A DNA stretch of 64,000 nucleotides. Source: JBAYIE01 sp041665785. Its GTDB lineage: Bacteria; Bacteroidota; Bacteroidia; UKL13-3. The notes below the pieces were generated by a model. It saw only the letters and a list, made by a program, of their open reading frames with translations. It did no database searches and had not been told where the DNA came from. The stretch spans positions 1 through 64,000 of the forward strand of contig JBAYIE010000021.1 of assembly GCA_041665785.1 (NCBI GenBank), given 5' to 3'. Position numbers and translations under genes: made by a program. Positions 1 through 7,694 of the stretch are shown in pieces. The first letter of the stretch is position 1. Every line of letters begins with the position of its first letter.

Positions 1-2
1 AA

Positions 3-134
3 TCGTTTATTTATCTGGGGATAAATGGTCCTGCAGGAGAAGCCGTTTATGAACTCAATACTGTCACTGAGGATTGTGAAAATCCGGATGGTTCTGTGAT
101 CATCGGTATCAATCCCGGAATTGATCAACCCTGA
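3..134 (+). CDS. C-terminal end of an unidentified protein (partial)
   Basis: An open frame enters from the left edge and ends at a TGA at 132-134, leaving about 43 residues that include the stretch GINGPAGEAVYELN. The piece is rich in Gly, Asn and acidic residues and has no Lys or Arg, which would suit an extracytoplasmic protein. The family cannot be named from this fragment. The next gene starts 22 bp downstream on the same strand, so the two may be co-transcribed. Confidence 0.45.
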   Translation, partial: SFIYLGINGPAGEAVYELNTVTEDCENPDGSVIIGINPGIDQP

Positions 135-156
135 TCATTCAACATACTTTTCACTT

Positions 157-1596
157 ATGAAAAGATTCTCTCTCAATCTACTCATTCTCCTTGTGTTCAG
201 CTTTCATGCTTCTTCGAACACAAGGAGAATTTTCCTGCTCCTCAACATGAATTCCTGCTCCAACTGTGCACTCATCAGCAAACAATTGCGAGGCAATGAA
301 CGCTTGTTTTCCCATACCGAATTTCTGTTTTCCGATGAAGATATTACACGCCGGCAAGCCAATCTATTTTTGTCTGATATGTTTGGCGAATCGTGCAAAC
401 TGGTAATGAACAAAGACTTGTTCGACCGCTTTGCACAGCGAATTGACAATTTCAAAAATCCATATATGTTGGTGTATGATGAAGTAGATAAAAAAATTCT
501 GTTTATGCGATCAATGGATAGTCTGGTGTATTTTCAGGATGAAATTCTCCGGATTGCCGGATTGAGTATGCAGGTAAAGGAAACCATTTTTGAAATTCCG
601 TCGATTCAAAACCTGTATGGACCAAAATATATGGAAGTGCTCGACAACAAGATCATGATTCTTGCGTATCAGAGCCGGGAGGTAGCGTATATTGTGGATT
701 CAAGGTCGGGTGCCCTTGATTCGCTTGTTCTTACCGATAGCCTGATCTCAGCATTGTTGCAAATGCGGGGAGTTTATAATGTGGACGTACCCGGGTTAAA
801 GAAATATTATGAGAAATTTAATTTGCCATATAAAGTGGCAGAGTTTTCGTGGCGACAAAATACTTCCGGCAACGATTTCTATCTTTCAATAGATATGTTG
901 ATCGTAAACCGCGACAGTGTAAAAATTAAACATGAAATTACTCCGGAATGGTACGTGTTTCAAATGCGGTACAGTCCATCAACGGGTGAAAGAAAATATT
1001 TTCCGTTTCAATGGTGGAGCGATTCGATCAAAGTGGATGGCTACCCGGTCAGGATCCTCGATCAGATGTATCGGAAAACCATCGGGGATTCCATTCTGAT
1101 TAGCGGAGCTGATAAGTTTTCTACCGATACAAATACCAAAATAAAGATGTTGGTAGAAATGCGAAAAAATGAAAAAGGCATTTTTCAATTTTCAGGAGTG
1201 AAGAAAGAGTTAGCCATAGGACCGATCTTTGATTTTAAGGATAAACACCTGAATCAACCGCATCACGCGTATGCATACAGGTTGGCGGAACCGTATTTTT
1301 ATTTTCACAACTCTCCGGTCATTTACCAAATGAATACAGCGAAAACCTATGATATCCGCCAATGGAACAAGAAAATTAATTGGCTGATGGATTTATACCA
1401 GACACAGGATAAAATCCAGTCACTTGTTCAGCAAGGAAAGCAATTGGTGGTATATACTGTAAACAGCAAAACGATGGAGGTAATTTCGTCGACGGAGATA
1501 CCAACCAGTTATAAAAACTGCGAGCCTCGCATGAACAGTCAATTTGTTTGTTACCTCGACCTGGATGGCCGGCTGTTGATTTATACGCTGAAATAA
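157..1596 (+). CDS. secreted protein with N-terminal thioredoxin-like CxxC region, function unknown
   Basis: The ATG at 157 is chosen because it opens directly into a signal peptide (MKRFSLNLLILLVFSFHASS); a TTG start at 121 would place 12 polar residues in front of it. The mature N-terminus has a beta-strand followed by SCSNC, a CxxC arrangement like a thioredoxin-fold active site, then about 110 residues compatible with that fold. The remaining roughly 340 residues alternate short beta-strands with aromatic and charged turns and could be a propeller, as in Bacteroidota 6-bladed propeller proteins. That reading is inference: I do not recognise the family. It probably acts in the periplasm or at the cell surface. 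The following secreted gene lies 54 bp downstream. Confidence 0.7.
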   Translation: MKRFSLNLLILLVFSFHASSNTRRIFLLLNMNSCSNCALISKQLRGNERLFSHTEFLFSDEDITRRQANLFLSDMFGESCKLVMNKDLFDRFAQRIDNFKNPYMLVYDEVDKKILFMRSMDSLVYFQDEILRIAGLSMQVKETIFEIPSIQNLYGPKYMEVLDNKIMILAYQSREVAYIVDSRSGALDSLVLTDSLISALLQMRGVYNVDVPGLKKYYEKFNLPYKVAEFSWRQNTSGNDFYLSIDMLIVNRDSVKIKHEITPEWYVFQMRYSPSTGERKYFPFQWWSDSIKVDGYPVRILDQMYRKTIGDSILISGADKFSTDTNTKIKMLVEMRKNEKGIFQFSGVKKELAIGPIFDFKDKHLNQPHHAYAYRLAEPYFYFHNSPVIYQMNTAKTYDIRQWNKKINWLMDLYQTQDKIQSLVQQGKQLVVYTVNSKTMEVISSTEIPTSYKNCEPRMNSQFVCYLDLDGRLLIYTLK

Positions 1597-1650
1597 AAGT
1601 CATTTTATTTTGCTTGCGATTGTTGTATCTTGGTTTAACCCATTCAAACT

Positions 1651-2115
1651 GTGAAAACCTTACTAATATCGGGACTGCTGATGTTGGCTTTACAACAAGA
1701 ATCACCGCTCTACGAGGAGTATATTGTGTTTGGCAAATCGGTAACGGAAGTCAGAGATAGTTTCAGCAAATTACTGGAATTGCAATTGATCGATTTGGAT
1801 AGCATTCAAACTTTCAGTCCTAAGTACCAAAAAGCGTTTTATCAAAACAGGTTAACCTACAAGTTGCGAAAGTCAAACCGGAATCTTGTTTTGGTGTTCG
1901 ACATAAAACGAAATGCCATGGCTACTTCTATAGAGGTGGATTCGGTGGAAGCCAAACATATTATTATTGCCTTAACTAAGAAAACGGAGAGAATGTCCGG
2001 CTCCAATGCAGTGATGTGGAAATGGGGAAATAATGGGTATGTGGCGCTTTCGCGAAAGCCCGGCCGAACCATGAGTGAATTGTATTATGGCAGGGGAGAA
2101 GAGGCGGAGTATTGA
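1651..2115 (+). CDS. small secreted protein of unknown function
   Basis: The GTG at 1651 begins a short hydrophobic leader (MKTLLISGLLMLALQQ), typical of a cleaved signal peptide. The mature part of about 138 residues is charged and mixed alpha/beta, with no cysteines and no motif I recognise. It follows the previous secreted gene on the same strand and may share its transcript. After its stop the sequence turns AT-rich and non-coding up to the tRNA gene. The product is probably periplasmic; no function can be assigned. Confidence 0.6.
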   Translation: MKTLLISGLLMLALQQESPLYEEYIVFGKSVTEVRDSFSKLLELQLIDLDSIQTFSPKYQKAFYQNRLTYKLRKSNRNLVLVFDIKRNAMATSIEVDSVEAKHIIIALTKKTERMSGSNAVMWKWGNNGYVALSRKPGRTMSELYYGRGEEAEY

Positions 2116-2182
2116 TAGATTATATTAAAGATTTAAATATTTGCAATTACAATCAGATGGTAATGTATTTTTTTGCGGGTTC

Positions 2183-2212
2183 TTGAATTCTGGTTTTTAG
2201 CATATATATTTG
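2183..2212 (+). promoter_or_regulatory. putative Bacteroidota-type promoter for the tRNA-Leu locus
   Basis: TTG at 2183-2185 and TATATTTG at 2205-2212 are separated by 19 bp, matching the Bacteroidota housekeeping pattern TTTG-N17-23-TAnnTTTG. Transcription would begin near 2216, about 150 nt upstream of the mature tRNA, so the primary transcript would run through the broken tRNA copy at 2260-2334. Confidence 0.5.
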
Positions 2213-2259
2213 CATCCCTTTAGTTCCTTTGTTTTAAAGGCGGAAAGTAGGTAACGGTT

Positions 2260-2334
2260 AATTCCGTGGGGTCGATGTTCTTTAATTCAGGTGCGGGTGG
2301 CGATCCCGATAACTATCGGGATGGGAGACGCGCT
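2260..2334 (+). repeat. degenerate tandem copy of the tRNA-Leu leader and 5' half, interrupted by a palindrome
   Basis: The stretch 2260-2303 matches 2338-2381 with an exact 78 bp offset: AATT.....GTGGGG.. lines up with the second copy, ATGTTCTT is identical, and GCGGGTGGCGA is identical 18 bp further on. In the real tRNA this last string continues through the D-loop to AGACGCGCT. In the copy the same AGACGCGCT resumes at 2326 only after an inserted segment containing the palindrome at 2303-2322. The anticodon, variable and T arms are absent, so this copy cannot be a working tRNA. Confidence 0.8.
2303..2322. repeat. 20-bp inverted repeat ATCCCGAT-AACT-ATCGGGAT
   Basis: Two perfect 8-nt arms flank a 4-nt AACT loop. 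It sits where the D-loop of the tRNA copy should be. From memory, short CCCGATA/TATCGGG palindromes recur in Bacteroidota intergenic regions, so it may be a dispersed mini-repeat; only one copy was noticed in this window. Confidence 0.75.
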
Positions 2335-2368
2335 TTGAATTGTGTGAGGTTAATGTTCTTGTTTTATT

Positions 2369-2450
2369 GCGCGGGTGGCGAAATTGGTAGACGCGCTGGT
2401 CTCAGAAGCCAGAGGGTAACACTGTAGGAGTTCGAGTCTCCTCCCGCGCA
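2369..2450 (+). tRNA. tRNA-Leu (anticodon CAG)
   Basis: A complete class II cloverleaf can be folded. The acceptor stem GCGCGGG (2369-2375) pairs with CCCGCGC (2443-2449), with discriminator A at 2450. The D arm carries the GGTAG signature. The anticodon stem CTGGT/GCCAG encloses loop CTCAGAA, giving anticodon CAG, which reads CUG. There is a long variable arm, then T stem AGGAG/CTCCT with loop TTCGAGT. The 3' CCA is not encoded. A strong terminator follows within 10 bp. A broken partial copy lies just upstream, and putative defence genes lie downstream. Confidence 0.96.
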
Positions 2451-2458
2451 CACTATTT

Positions 2459-2485
2459 GAAAACCCTTGCTGTGCAAGGGTTTTC
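2459..2485 (+). terminator. intrinsic terminator of tRNA-Leu
   Basis: A perfect 12-bp stem, GAAAACCCTTGC with GCAAGGGTTTTC, encloses a 3-nt TGT loop and ends in a T-rich arm (TTTTCTTACTT). It lies 8 bp after the tRNA. Confidence 0.85.
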
Positions 2486-2674
2486 TTACTTATAGGAGAC
2501 TTCAATATTTTCAACAAAGAAACCTAAAAGCTCCACTCAACATGCATTTAGGAGGAGTTCGCTATTTTTTGAATTACATGTAGTCTTGATTAAAAGAAAT
2601 CGGATTAAAGAAACTCCGAAAGTGATGCAGCCATATCAATGAATGGCTTACTCAATTGGGAAAAATAAGGTAGC

Positions 2675-4453
2675 TTATGGACTTGCGGTAGGATCAATGG
2701 CTAGGTCATCCTTAAACAATGCTAATTTCAGGTCTTGAATAAGAGCTGGAATTTCGACTTTTACATTATTCCTTATGAAGAATTTATCCATAAACACTGA
2801 AAACGGGGTTAGCTTTGATAAAACATAATCTTCGGCTTCCTCTTTTGTCGGAAATTTGATACCCTTTCTAATTCGAACGTAGTTTATGTAAGCCTTCAGG
2901 ACTTTATGTAGAGCAAAGTTCTTTTGCAACGCAATTTGGTGATAGATTATTGCATCTATGTTTACAACAACCAAGGGCTGAATTTTATTCGTAAAGTATC
3001 CTTCTTCTCTTAATATTTCAACCTCGGCTTGAAACCAATAATCAATTAGGTTATTAAAACCAGTCGTATCGTATTGATGATCATGAGTTACCAGTATTGG
3101 ATAAATGGTGACTTCTCTATAGAAATAGTCTTTGTCAGCTTCAAATGCTTTTTTTAGAACACGTTTAACATTTCCTATCAACTGCATAACTGCTTTATGA
3201 TTCTGCTTACCCTTAACCTCCTCAAAGTAGAGCTTTTTCTCAAATTCGCTTTCATAAGTAAAAAAATCAAATGATTCTTTTGCCTTTGCGGGAATCAAGA
3301 AGTCCTTGGATTCGAACAGTAGAATATCCTTTCCCTTCCGAACGTAGTAATCCGGTTCAGCAGAAATACCCTTATCCTTAAGTTCTTGTCCTGAAAATTG
3401 TAAGCAGTTATTGGGATAAATTGATTTTATCACTTGATACAAGAGAACATTCTCCGAAAAGTCATTCCCGAAAAGACTTTTTAGGTCAGAAATCCTGTCA
3501 TTAATAGGTTGCCGTGCATTTACATCTCGCAAAAGGAAGTATACCCCCTTAAATATTTTTTCAACTACAAATAGATTGAAGATTACTCGGTACTTTCCAG
3601 GTTCTATTTTGTAGAACGGTTTGGCTCTAAGGGATAGGAAGTCATTTTCTTCTAAGGGATCATCGTCGAGTATAATAAGTTTTTCAACAAACGAGCAGTT
3701 TCCTTCAAAGTTTTCATCATGGTTTACATTGATATCAATGTGGGCTTCCTTACTTGCCTCTATTGCTGACATAGTAAGAGGTAGTAGACGTTTTAAATAT
3801 TCTTCCCAGGTTTTACACTGAAAATGGTCTAGAAAACTCACCAACAAAGTTTTAGTTTGATCATTATTTGCAAGGAACTGGAACAATAGGATAGCTTTTA
3901 TTGTCTGTGTGATCCATAATCCATATAGATTGTAATTAAATTTGTCTGAGTATGGGTAGTCTGCACAAAATCTCATCATGGGGAGTTTAAGTTCAATGTC
4001 CAACTCCTTTGTAGATTCACCGGCTAGCAACTGTCTTTTGGTAAAGTCTGAATTTAAGGTCAAATATGCTTTAAAAAGGTTGACTTCAAATTCAGCCGCA
4101 GATTGGGTTTCCTCCTCGTTATTTGTCTGAAAAAACAATTCGAATAATTTTAAACTGCTGTAGGGATTGGTTATTATGATCTTCTTATTAATAGCCCGCT
4201 CTTGAGCCTCAATTTTCGAAAGTATCTGATCTCCAATGCTTCCATTTTCTTGCCTAAAGAGCATACTGAGAAAATCTTTAGGCCTCTCATACTTCGATCC
4301 ATGGTTTTTAAAGCCCAAAAAGAAAGCGCATACATTTAGTATCGTATGCCTACTTCCGCCTTTCAGATATTCGGCAGGTTTTCTTGATTGCTCATCTGGA
4401 AATATTGCTTCAAACTCCAGCAGGAGTTTCATTACTACAGGATTTGCGATCAT
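2675..4453 (-). CDS. putative PD-(D/E)XK-fold nuclease, defence-type orphan
   Basis: A 592-residue protein with no signal peptide or membrane segment. Around residues 366-383 it carries EPDYYV, then 12 residues on ESK, which is the D-x(n)-ExK arrangement of PD-(D/E)XK nucleases (D368, E381, K383); a QL motif at about 424 could be the helix often seen after the core. Residues 1-350 are mostly helical and match no family I know. The start at 4453 is preceded by AGGAGG (4466-4471 read on the minus strand), an unusually strong Shine-Dalgarno sequence for this phylum. The gene is divergent from an AbiV-like gene and next to a tRNA. A DNA- or RNA-cleaving defence role is inferred from motif and context only. 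Confidence 0.6.
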   Translation of the reverse strand: MIANPVVMKLLLEFEAIFPDEQSRKPAEYLKGGSRHTILNVCAFFLGFKNHGSKYERPKDFLSMLFRQENGSIGDQILSKIEAQERAINKKIIITNPYSSLKLFELFFQTNNEEETQSAAEFEVNLFKAYLTLNSDFTKRQLLAGESTKELDIELKLPMMRFCADYPYSDKFNYNLYGLWITQTIKAILLFQFLANNDQTKTLLVSFLDHFQCKTWEEYLKRLLPLTMSAIEASKEAHIDINVNHDENFEGNCSFVEKLIILDDDPLEENDFLSLRAKPFYKIEPGKYRVIFNLFVVEKIFKGVYFLLRDVNARQPINDRISDLKSLFGNDFSENVLLYQVIKSIYPNNCLQFSGQELKDKGISAEPDYYVRKGKDILLFESKDFLIPAKAKESFDFFTYESEFEKKLYFEEVKGKQNHKAVMQLIGNVKRVLKKAFEADKDYFYREVTIYPILVTHDHQYDTTGFNNLIDYWFQAEVEILREEGYFTNKIQPLVVVNIDAIIYHQIALQKNFALHKVLKAYINYVRIRKGIKFPTKEEAEDYVLSKLTPFSVFMDKFFIRNNVKVEIPALIQDLKLALFKDDLAIDPTASP

Positions 4454-4465
4454 CTTAAAAGGAAA

Positions 4466-4471
4466 CCTCCT
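4466..4471 (-). promoter_or_regulatory. strong Shine-Dalgarno site of the putative nuclease gene
   Basis: Read on the minus strand this is AGGAGG, 12 nt before the ATG at 4453. Genes in this phylum usually lack such sites, so it both supports the chosen start and hints at a foreign origin. Confidence 0.55.
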
Positions 4472-4535
4472 AGTATTGAAGTCATGAATTTATTGCACAT
4501 GAGATATTGCTATAATCAAATGTACTCAAAAAAGA

Positions 4536-4566
4536 TTTGTTAATTACCTTATTTTCAGTATGTTTA
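4536..4566 (+). promoter_or_regulatory. putative promoter of the AbiV-like gene
   Basis: TTTG at 4536-4539 and TATGTTTA at 4559-4566 are separated by 19 bp, matching the phylum consensus except for the last base. Transcription would begin about 64 nt before the ATG at 4634. Confidence 0.45.
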
Positions 4567-4633
4567 GTTGGAACCTCTGTTTAGCAAACAAAATGGTTTA
4601 ATAATTGATAATGCGACCCCATAACTTCATGCT

Positions 4634-5440
4634 ATGAAAAAGTCAATCGGTACTCGTAAGAACTTTACCACATTAACTCAGGAAGAATGTGGGAGCGTAT
4701 ATAGGATCATTTTGGACAATTCAATTCAACGGTGGAAATCGGCTGAACACCTAGCTAAAAAAGGTGACTTTGGGGGAGCTATGTCCTTTGTTATAGTTAG
4801 CACAGAGGAATTGATAAAAGCTTTCGTGATATTTCTTGATAGTAAGGGTTTTCGATTTCGTCAAGTAAATGGAATATGGAGATTATTTAAAGATCATGAA
4901 ATTCGTCTCTTTATTGCATATGCAATGTATAATGTTCCAATTTACTTTGAGGTTATCCAGGATGCAATAAAGGAGCTTCAGAAATTAAAGATTGAGATTG
5001 TTCTCCCAGATATAGAAGCCGGAACAGATTTGAAAATAAATATCGGTGGACTTCCAGTAAATAAAGATAGGATTGCCGATTATTTTAGAAACAAACGCGA
5101 TGTGATAAGACAGGAAGGCGACTGGTTTTCCGAAATGGAATCACTGAGACAAAAAGGCTTTTATTGTGATTATGACGAGGAATTATTAAGCCCTATCCAT
5201 GTCGACAAGAAAGCTTATACCGAGGTAAGGGATAAACTTGCAAGGGTAAACGAGGTAGCCATGGTGCTTATGAATGAGATTAATTCTCAAAACCCAGAAG
5301 TACGCGAAGTCACTGAAAAGCTTATGAGCGATTTTGAAGAAAAGGATTCGTACAAGAGAATTGAAAATGATTTAAAAGAGATAAAGAATAAGGATATTTT
5401 TAAAGTGATAGATGAGAAGTTAAAGCAGTGGAACATTTAA
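4634..5440 (+). CDS. AbiV-like HEPN-domain abortive-infection protein
   Basis: A 268-residue soluble protein. Residues 28-75 follow the AbiV/HEPN pattern: a helix with SAEHLAKKGDFGGA, then a second helix with STEELIKAF, where paired acidic residues and a Lys are typical. RLFKDH at 83-88 fits the Rx4-6H signature of HEPN ribonucleases. The C-terminal part (about 190-268) is highly charged and probably coiled. AbiV proteins are known from lactococci, where they stop phage translation; Lactococcus AbiV is shorter (about 200 residues). Here it is divergent from a putative nuclease, suggesting a two-gene defence unit. The partnership and target are inference. Confidence 0.65.
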   Translation: MKKSIGTRKNFTTLTQEECGSVYRIILDNSIQRWKSAEHLAKKGDFGGAMSFVIVSTEELIKAFVIFLDSKGFRFRQVNGIWRLFKDHEIRLFIAYAMYNVPIYFEVIQDAIKELQKLKIEIVLPDIEAGTDLKINIGGLPVNKDRIADYFRNKRDVIRQEGDWFSEMESLRQKGFYCDYDEELLSPIHVDKKAYTEVRDKLARVNEVAMVLMNEINSQNPEVREVTEKLMSDFEEKDSYKRIENDLKEIKNKDIFKVIDEKLKQWNI

Positions 5441-5463
5441 AGATTAACATTTGCTATCGTTAT

Positions 5464-5648
5464 ATCCTGCAAAAGAATTCTTAATTAGTCCCTTGTAGTG
5501 AATGGACTGTCCTTCCGAGAACAGATTTTTATGCATTTCCTTGATGGAGGGCTAATGAGTGATTTCTGTCTACTGGAGGAACACATTCAACCCCTGTTAA
5601 ATAAAGAAACATCCTGTAAAAAAAGTTCGTAATTCGTCTCTAGTAGTG
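5464..5648. repeat. pair of imperfect direct repeats (5464-5500 and 5611-5648)
   Basis: The two units start ATCCTG and end GTAGTG, are 37 and 38 nt long, and agree at about 31 positions after one gap. They lie 147 bp apart, directly downstream of the AbiV-like gene, in a stretch with no convincing gene. They may mark a duplication or an insertion boundary of the accessory patch. Confidence 0.55.
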
Positions 5649-5660
5649 CACAAGCAAAAC

Positions 5661-5687
5661 AAAAAAGGGAGCACAGCTCCCTTTTTT
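5661..5687. terminator. bidirectional hairpin terminator
   Basis: The stem AAAAAAGGGAGC / GCTCCCTTTTTT encloses an ACA loop, with an A-run on one side and a T-run on the other, so it works on both strands. It ends the minus-strand gene at 5707 and blocks transcripts coming from the AbiV side. Confidence 0.85.
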
Positions 5688-5706
5688 TTATTATATCCGG
5701 TAATAC

Positions 5707-6078
5707 TTATGAAGTAACCGGAGTCAGAAAGAAATTCATCAGATTACCCGGCAGGTTTGGAAGAGCGTTTACACCCATGCAGGATGCACCCAGCAAGGTG
5801 CTGCCAATCAGCATTACAGCACATACCGTAACCCATGGAGTTGGAGTACTTTGATCTACACCGTTTACAGTAAACATGAGGGTGTTTCCATATTCATTAT
5901 TAGCCCAGGTACCTTGTACCGGCAAACCCATGGTTGAAACAAAGGTGCAGGTATTGTCATCGTGAAAAGTGATCTGTGTAACATGGTCGAGTGTTGAACC
6001 GGATCCATAAAATGGAATGCCGGCGTTTTGATCACCACCTACTATATTCCAGGTGTAAGAAATTGAAGTAAAACTCAT
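5707..6078 (-). CDS. small protein of unknown function, lipocalin-like sequence pattern
   Basis: A 123-residue protein with no signal peptide. It begins with alternating aromatic and polar residues (SYTWNIVGG), has a central GTWANNEYGNTLMFTV segment resembling the strand-turn-strand of small lipocalin-like or DUF-type beta-barrels, and ends in a hydrophobic stretch rich in Val, Leu and Gly. That tail might be an aggregation-prone strand or a weak membrane segment. A good hairpin terminator follows. It has no functional neighbours. The fold suggestion is only a pattern impression; the family is not recognised. Confidence 0.5.
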   Translation of the reverse strand: MSFTSISYTWNIVGGDQNAGIPFYGSGSTLDHVTQITFHDDNTCTFVSTMGLPVQGTWANNEYGNTLMFTVNGVDQSTPTPWVTVCAVMLIGSTLLGASCMGVNALPNLPGNLMNFFLTPVTS

Positions 6079-6602
6079 AATGTGTTGTTTATTTTAAAGT
6101 ACCTACTCTATAGGCTTTTCGGTTTTCGCCCCGGTTTTTATGGATCCGGATTCCATTTTTTCATATGTGGTGGTCAGCCAGAATTGACCCTATAAGGAAA
6201 ATTAGCCAAGGGAAAAGAAATGATCGGGAGTTGAGAGGTGAAGATATTTCAATAAGACTACAAGATATAAAATTATATGATTTTGCGCATAAATCAATCC
6301 GGGGAAGAAAGATTATGAAAAATTTGAAGTGTCTTTGATGCAATTCAAAAGATGCTATAAATTCAATAATTTGTGTTCATCCTGCCAATTTCGAACACTC
6401 ATTCTCTTTAAGTGGTTGCAATTGTCGAAGCTAATTGGAATGAGCAATAGCACATGAAGAAAATAGAACAGTCAATATACTTTATAGCAGAGCCAGAGCG
6501 TTGTAGAAGCAAATACAATTCTTATACTCCATTTAAACTTTCAAATAAGCAGTAATTTGCAACTTAATGATTAATCGCAAAATGTATGATGCGTGTAAAA
6601 CA
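6079..6602. other. intergenic region with no supported gene
   Basis: About 520 bp of AT-rich sequence between divergent genes. A 58-codon frame at 6165-6338 (+) and a 60-codon frame on the other strand were read; neither has a recognisable motif, leader or start context. Nothing can be supported beyond the presumed promoters of the flanking genes. Confidence 0.5.
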
Positions 6603-7622
6603 ATGAAAGGCACACTAATATTGATTTTCATGGTTGTTTTGTTCAACTATGGTTGCAAAAAGGAGATGCCTATAGAGCCCATTAATCCATTCATAGAAGA
6701 GGTTAAAGTCTGGCAGAAGGTTGAAGGGAATTGGAATACGGACATAAATATTGAAAATGCATTCATCAGGAATAATTTGCTTTATTTAATTGCAGATGGT
6801 GTATTCATGGCTGTTGACAGCAATAGCAATTTGGTTATGTCAACACCCTTGATACATAAACTCCATCCGGCTTTTTATTATAAGCCCACCTTCAATGACA
6901 AATATGTTATTCAGGTTAATGCAAGTGGAAGATCCATTTTCATTTATGAAATTTTGAACCCTCAGATTAATAAATTTATTGAGCTCGATAATGCTGTAAG
7001 TATTTCTGCCTTTGGTCAGTTGAATTACAAAAATGAGATTGCTATTGGTTTACAATCTGCTAAGATTATCAAGTTAACTTTCAATTCTGTAGCTGACGAC
7101 ATCAATTGGGCTGTGGATACCATTGTAAGCGGTGAGAGAGCTTCAAGAATTTATGCTTTTGGCGAAAATCATTATATAACTGGCCTGAACAATTGGACGT
7201 ACAAGTTCAATTCAAACACCGGAATAATTCAACCCATAGGTGAATACAGAATAAGTAATATGGTAGAATGTAACGATACCCTTTATGCCGTACTTTTTTG
7301 GACTACGCTTTCAGGTGATGGAATGATCTATTCGACTGATAATGGTAATTCCTGGTATCATGTTATTTCAAATCTGAGATTGGATTATTATTCCTTACAT
7401 CAAGTCAATAAGCGTCTTGTATTTAGCTATTATACTAAAATGCACAGGTTTCATTTGGACAATATTGAAATGATGTATTACTTTAAAGAAATGGCCGGCA
7501 GAGGATTATTTGAGGAACAGCCTTACAGCTGTGAAATCAATAGTGTATTGAAGTTGGGCAGCCATGTTTTTGTTTCAACTTCAAAGGGGCTATATATAAA
7601 AAGCTTCGAAGATTTTAATTAG
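6603..7622 (+). CDS. lipoprotein with beta-propeller / Asp-box-like repeats
   Basis: The ATG at 6603 is preferred over one at 6567 because it opens directly into a lipoprotein leader (MKGTLILIFMVVLFNYGC) with the acylated Cys at residue 18. The mature protein of about 320 residues is beta-rich. It contains STDNGNSW, a clear Asp-box of the S-x-D-x-G-x-x-W form seen in sialidase/BNR propellers, and ends with a short strand (STSKGLYIKSF) typical of such repeats. It is probably an outer-membrane-anchored propeller that binds a ligand or partner. No enzyme residues are evident and no neighbours suggest a pathway. Confidence 0.6.
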   Translation: MKGTLILIFMVVLFNYGCKKEMPIEPINPFIEEVKVWQKVEGNWNTDINIENAFIRNNLLYLIADGVFMAVDSNSNLVMSTPLIHKLHPAFYYKPTFNDKYVIQVNASGRSIFIYEILNPQINKFIELDNAVSISAFGQLNYKNEIAIGLQSAKIIKLTFNSVADDINWAVDTIVSGERASRIYAFGENHYITGLNNWTYKFNSNTGIIQPIGEYRISNMVECNDTLYAVLFWTTLSGDGMIYSTDNGNSWYHVISNLRLDYYSLHQVNKRLVFSYYTKMHRFHLDNIEMMYYFKEMAGRGLFEEQPYSCEINSVLKLGSHVFVSTSKGLYIKSFEDFN

Positions 7623-7694
7623 TCCAACGCTGATTTCAATCTCAAATTAACTGAACAATTGAAATGATTAGTAAAGTTTTTGGAATACTTTTTT

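Noticed and set aside
2553..2561. AGGAGTTCG shared with the tRNA-Leu T arm, as a possible attachment-site copy
   Set aside because: Only nine bases match and flanks differ; too short to claim an att site, and no integrase gene is seen.
6165..6338. 58-codon plus-strand frame in the 6.1-6.6 kb gap
   Set aside because: No leader, motif or promoter context; base composition resembles the surrounding non-coding DNA.
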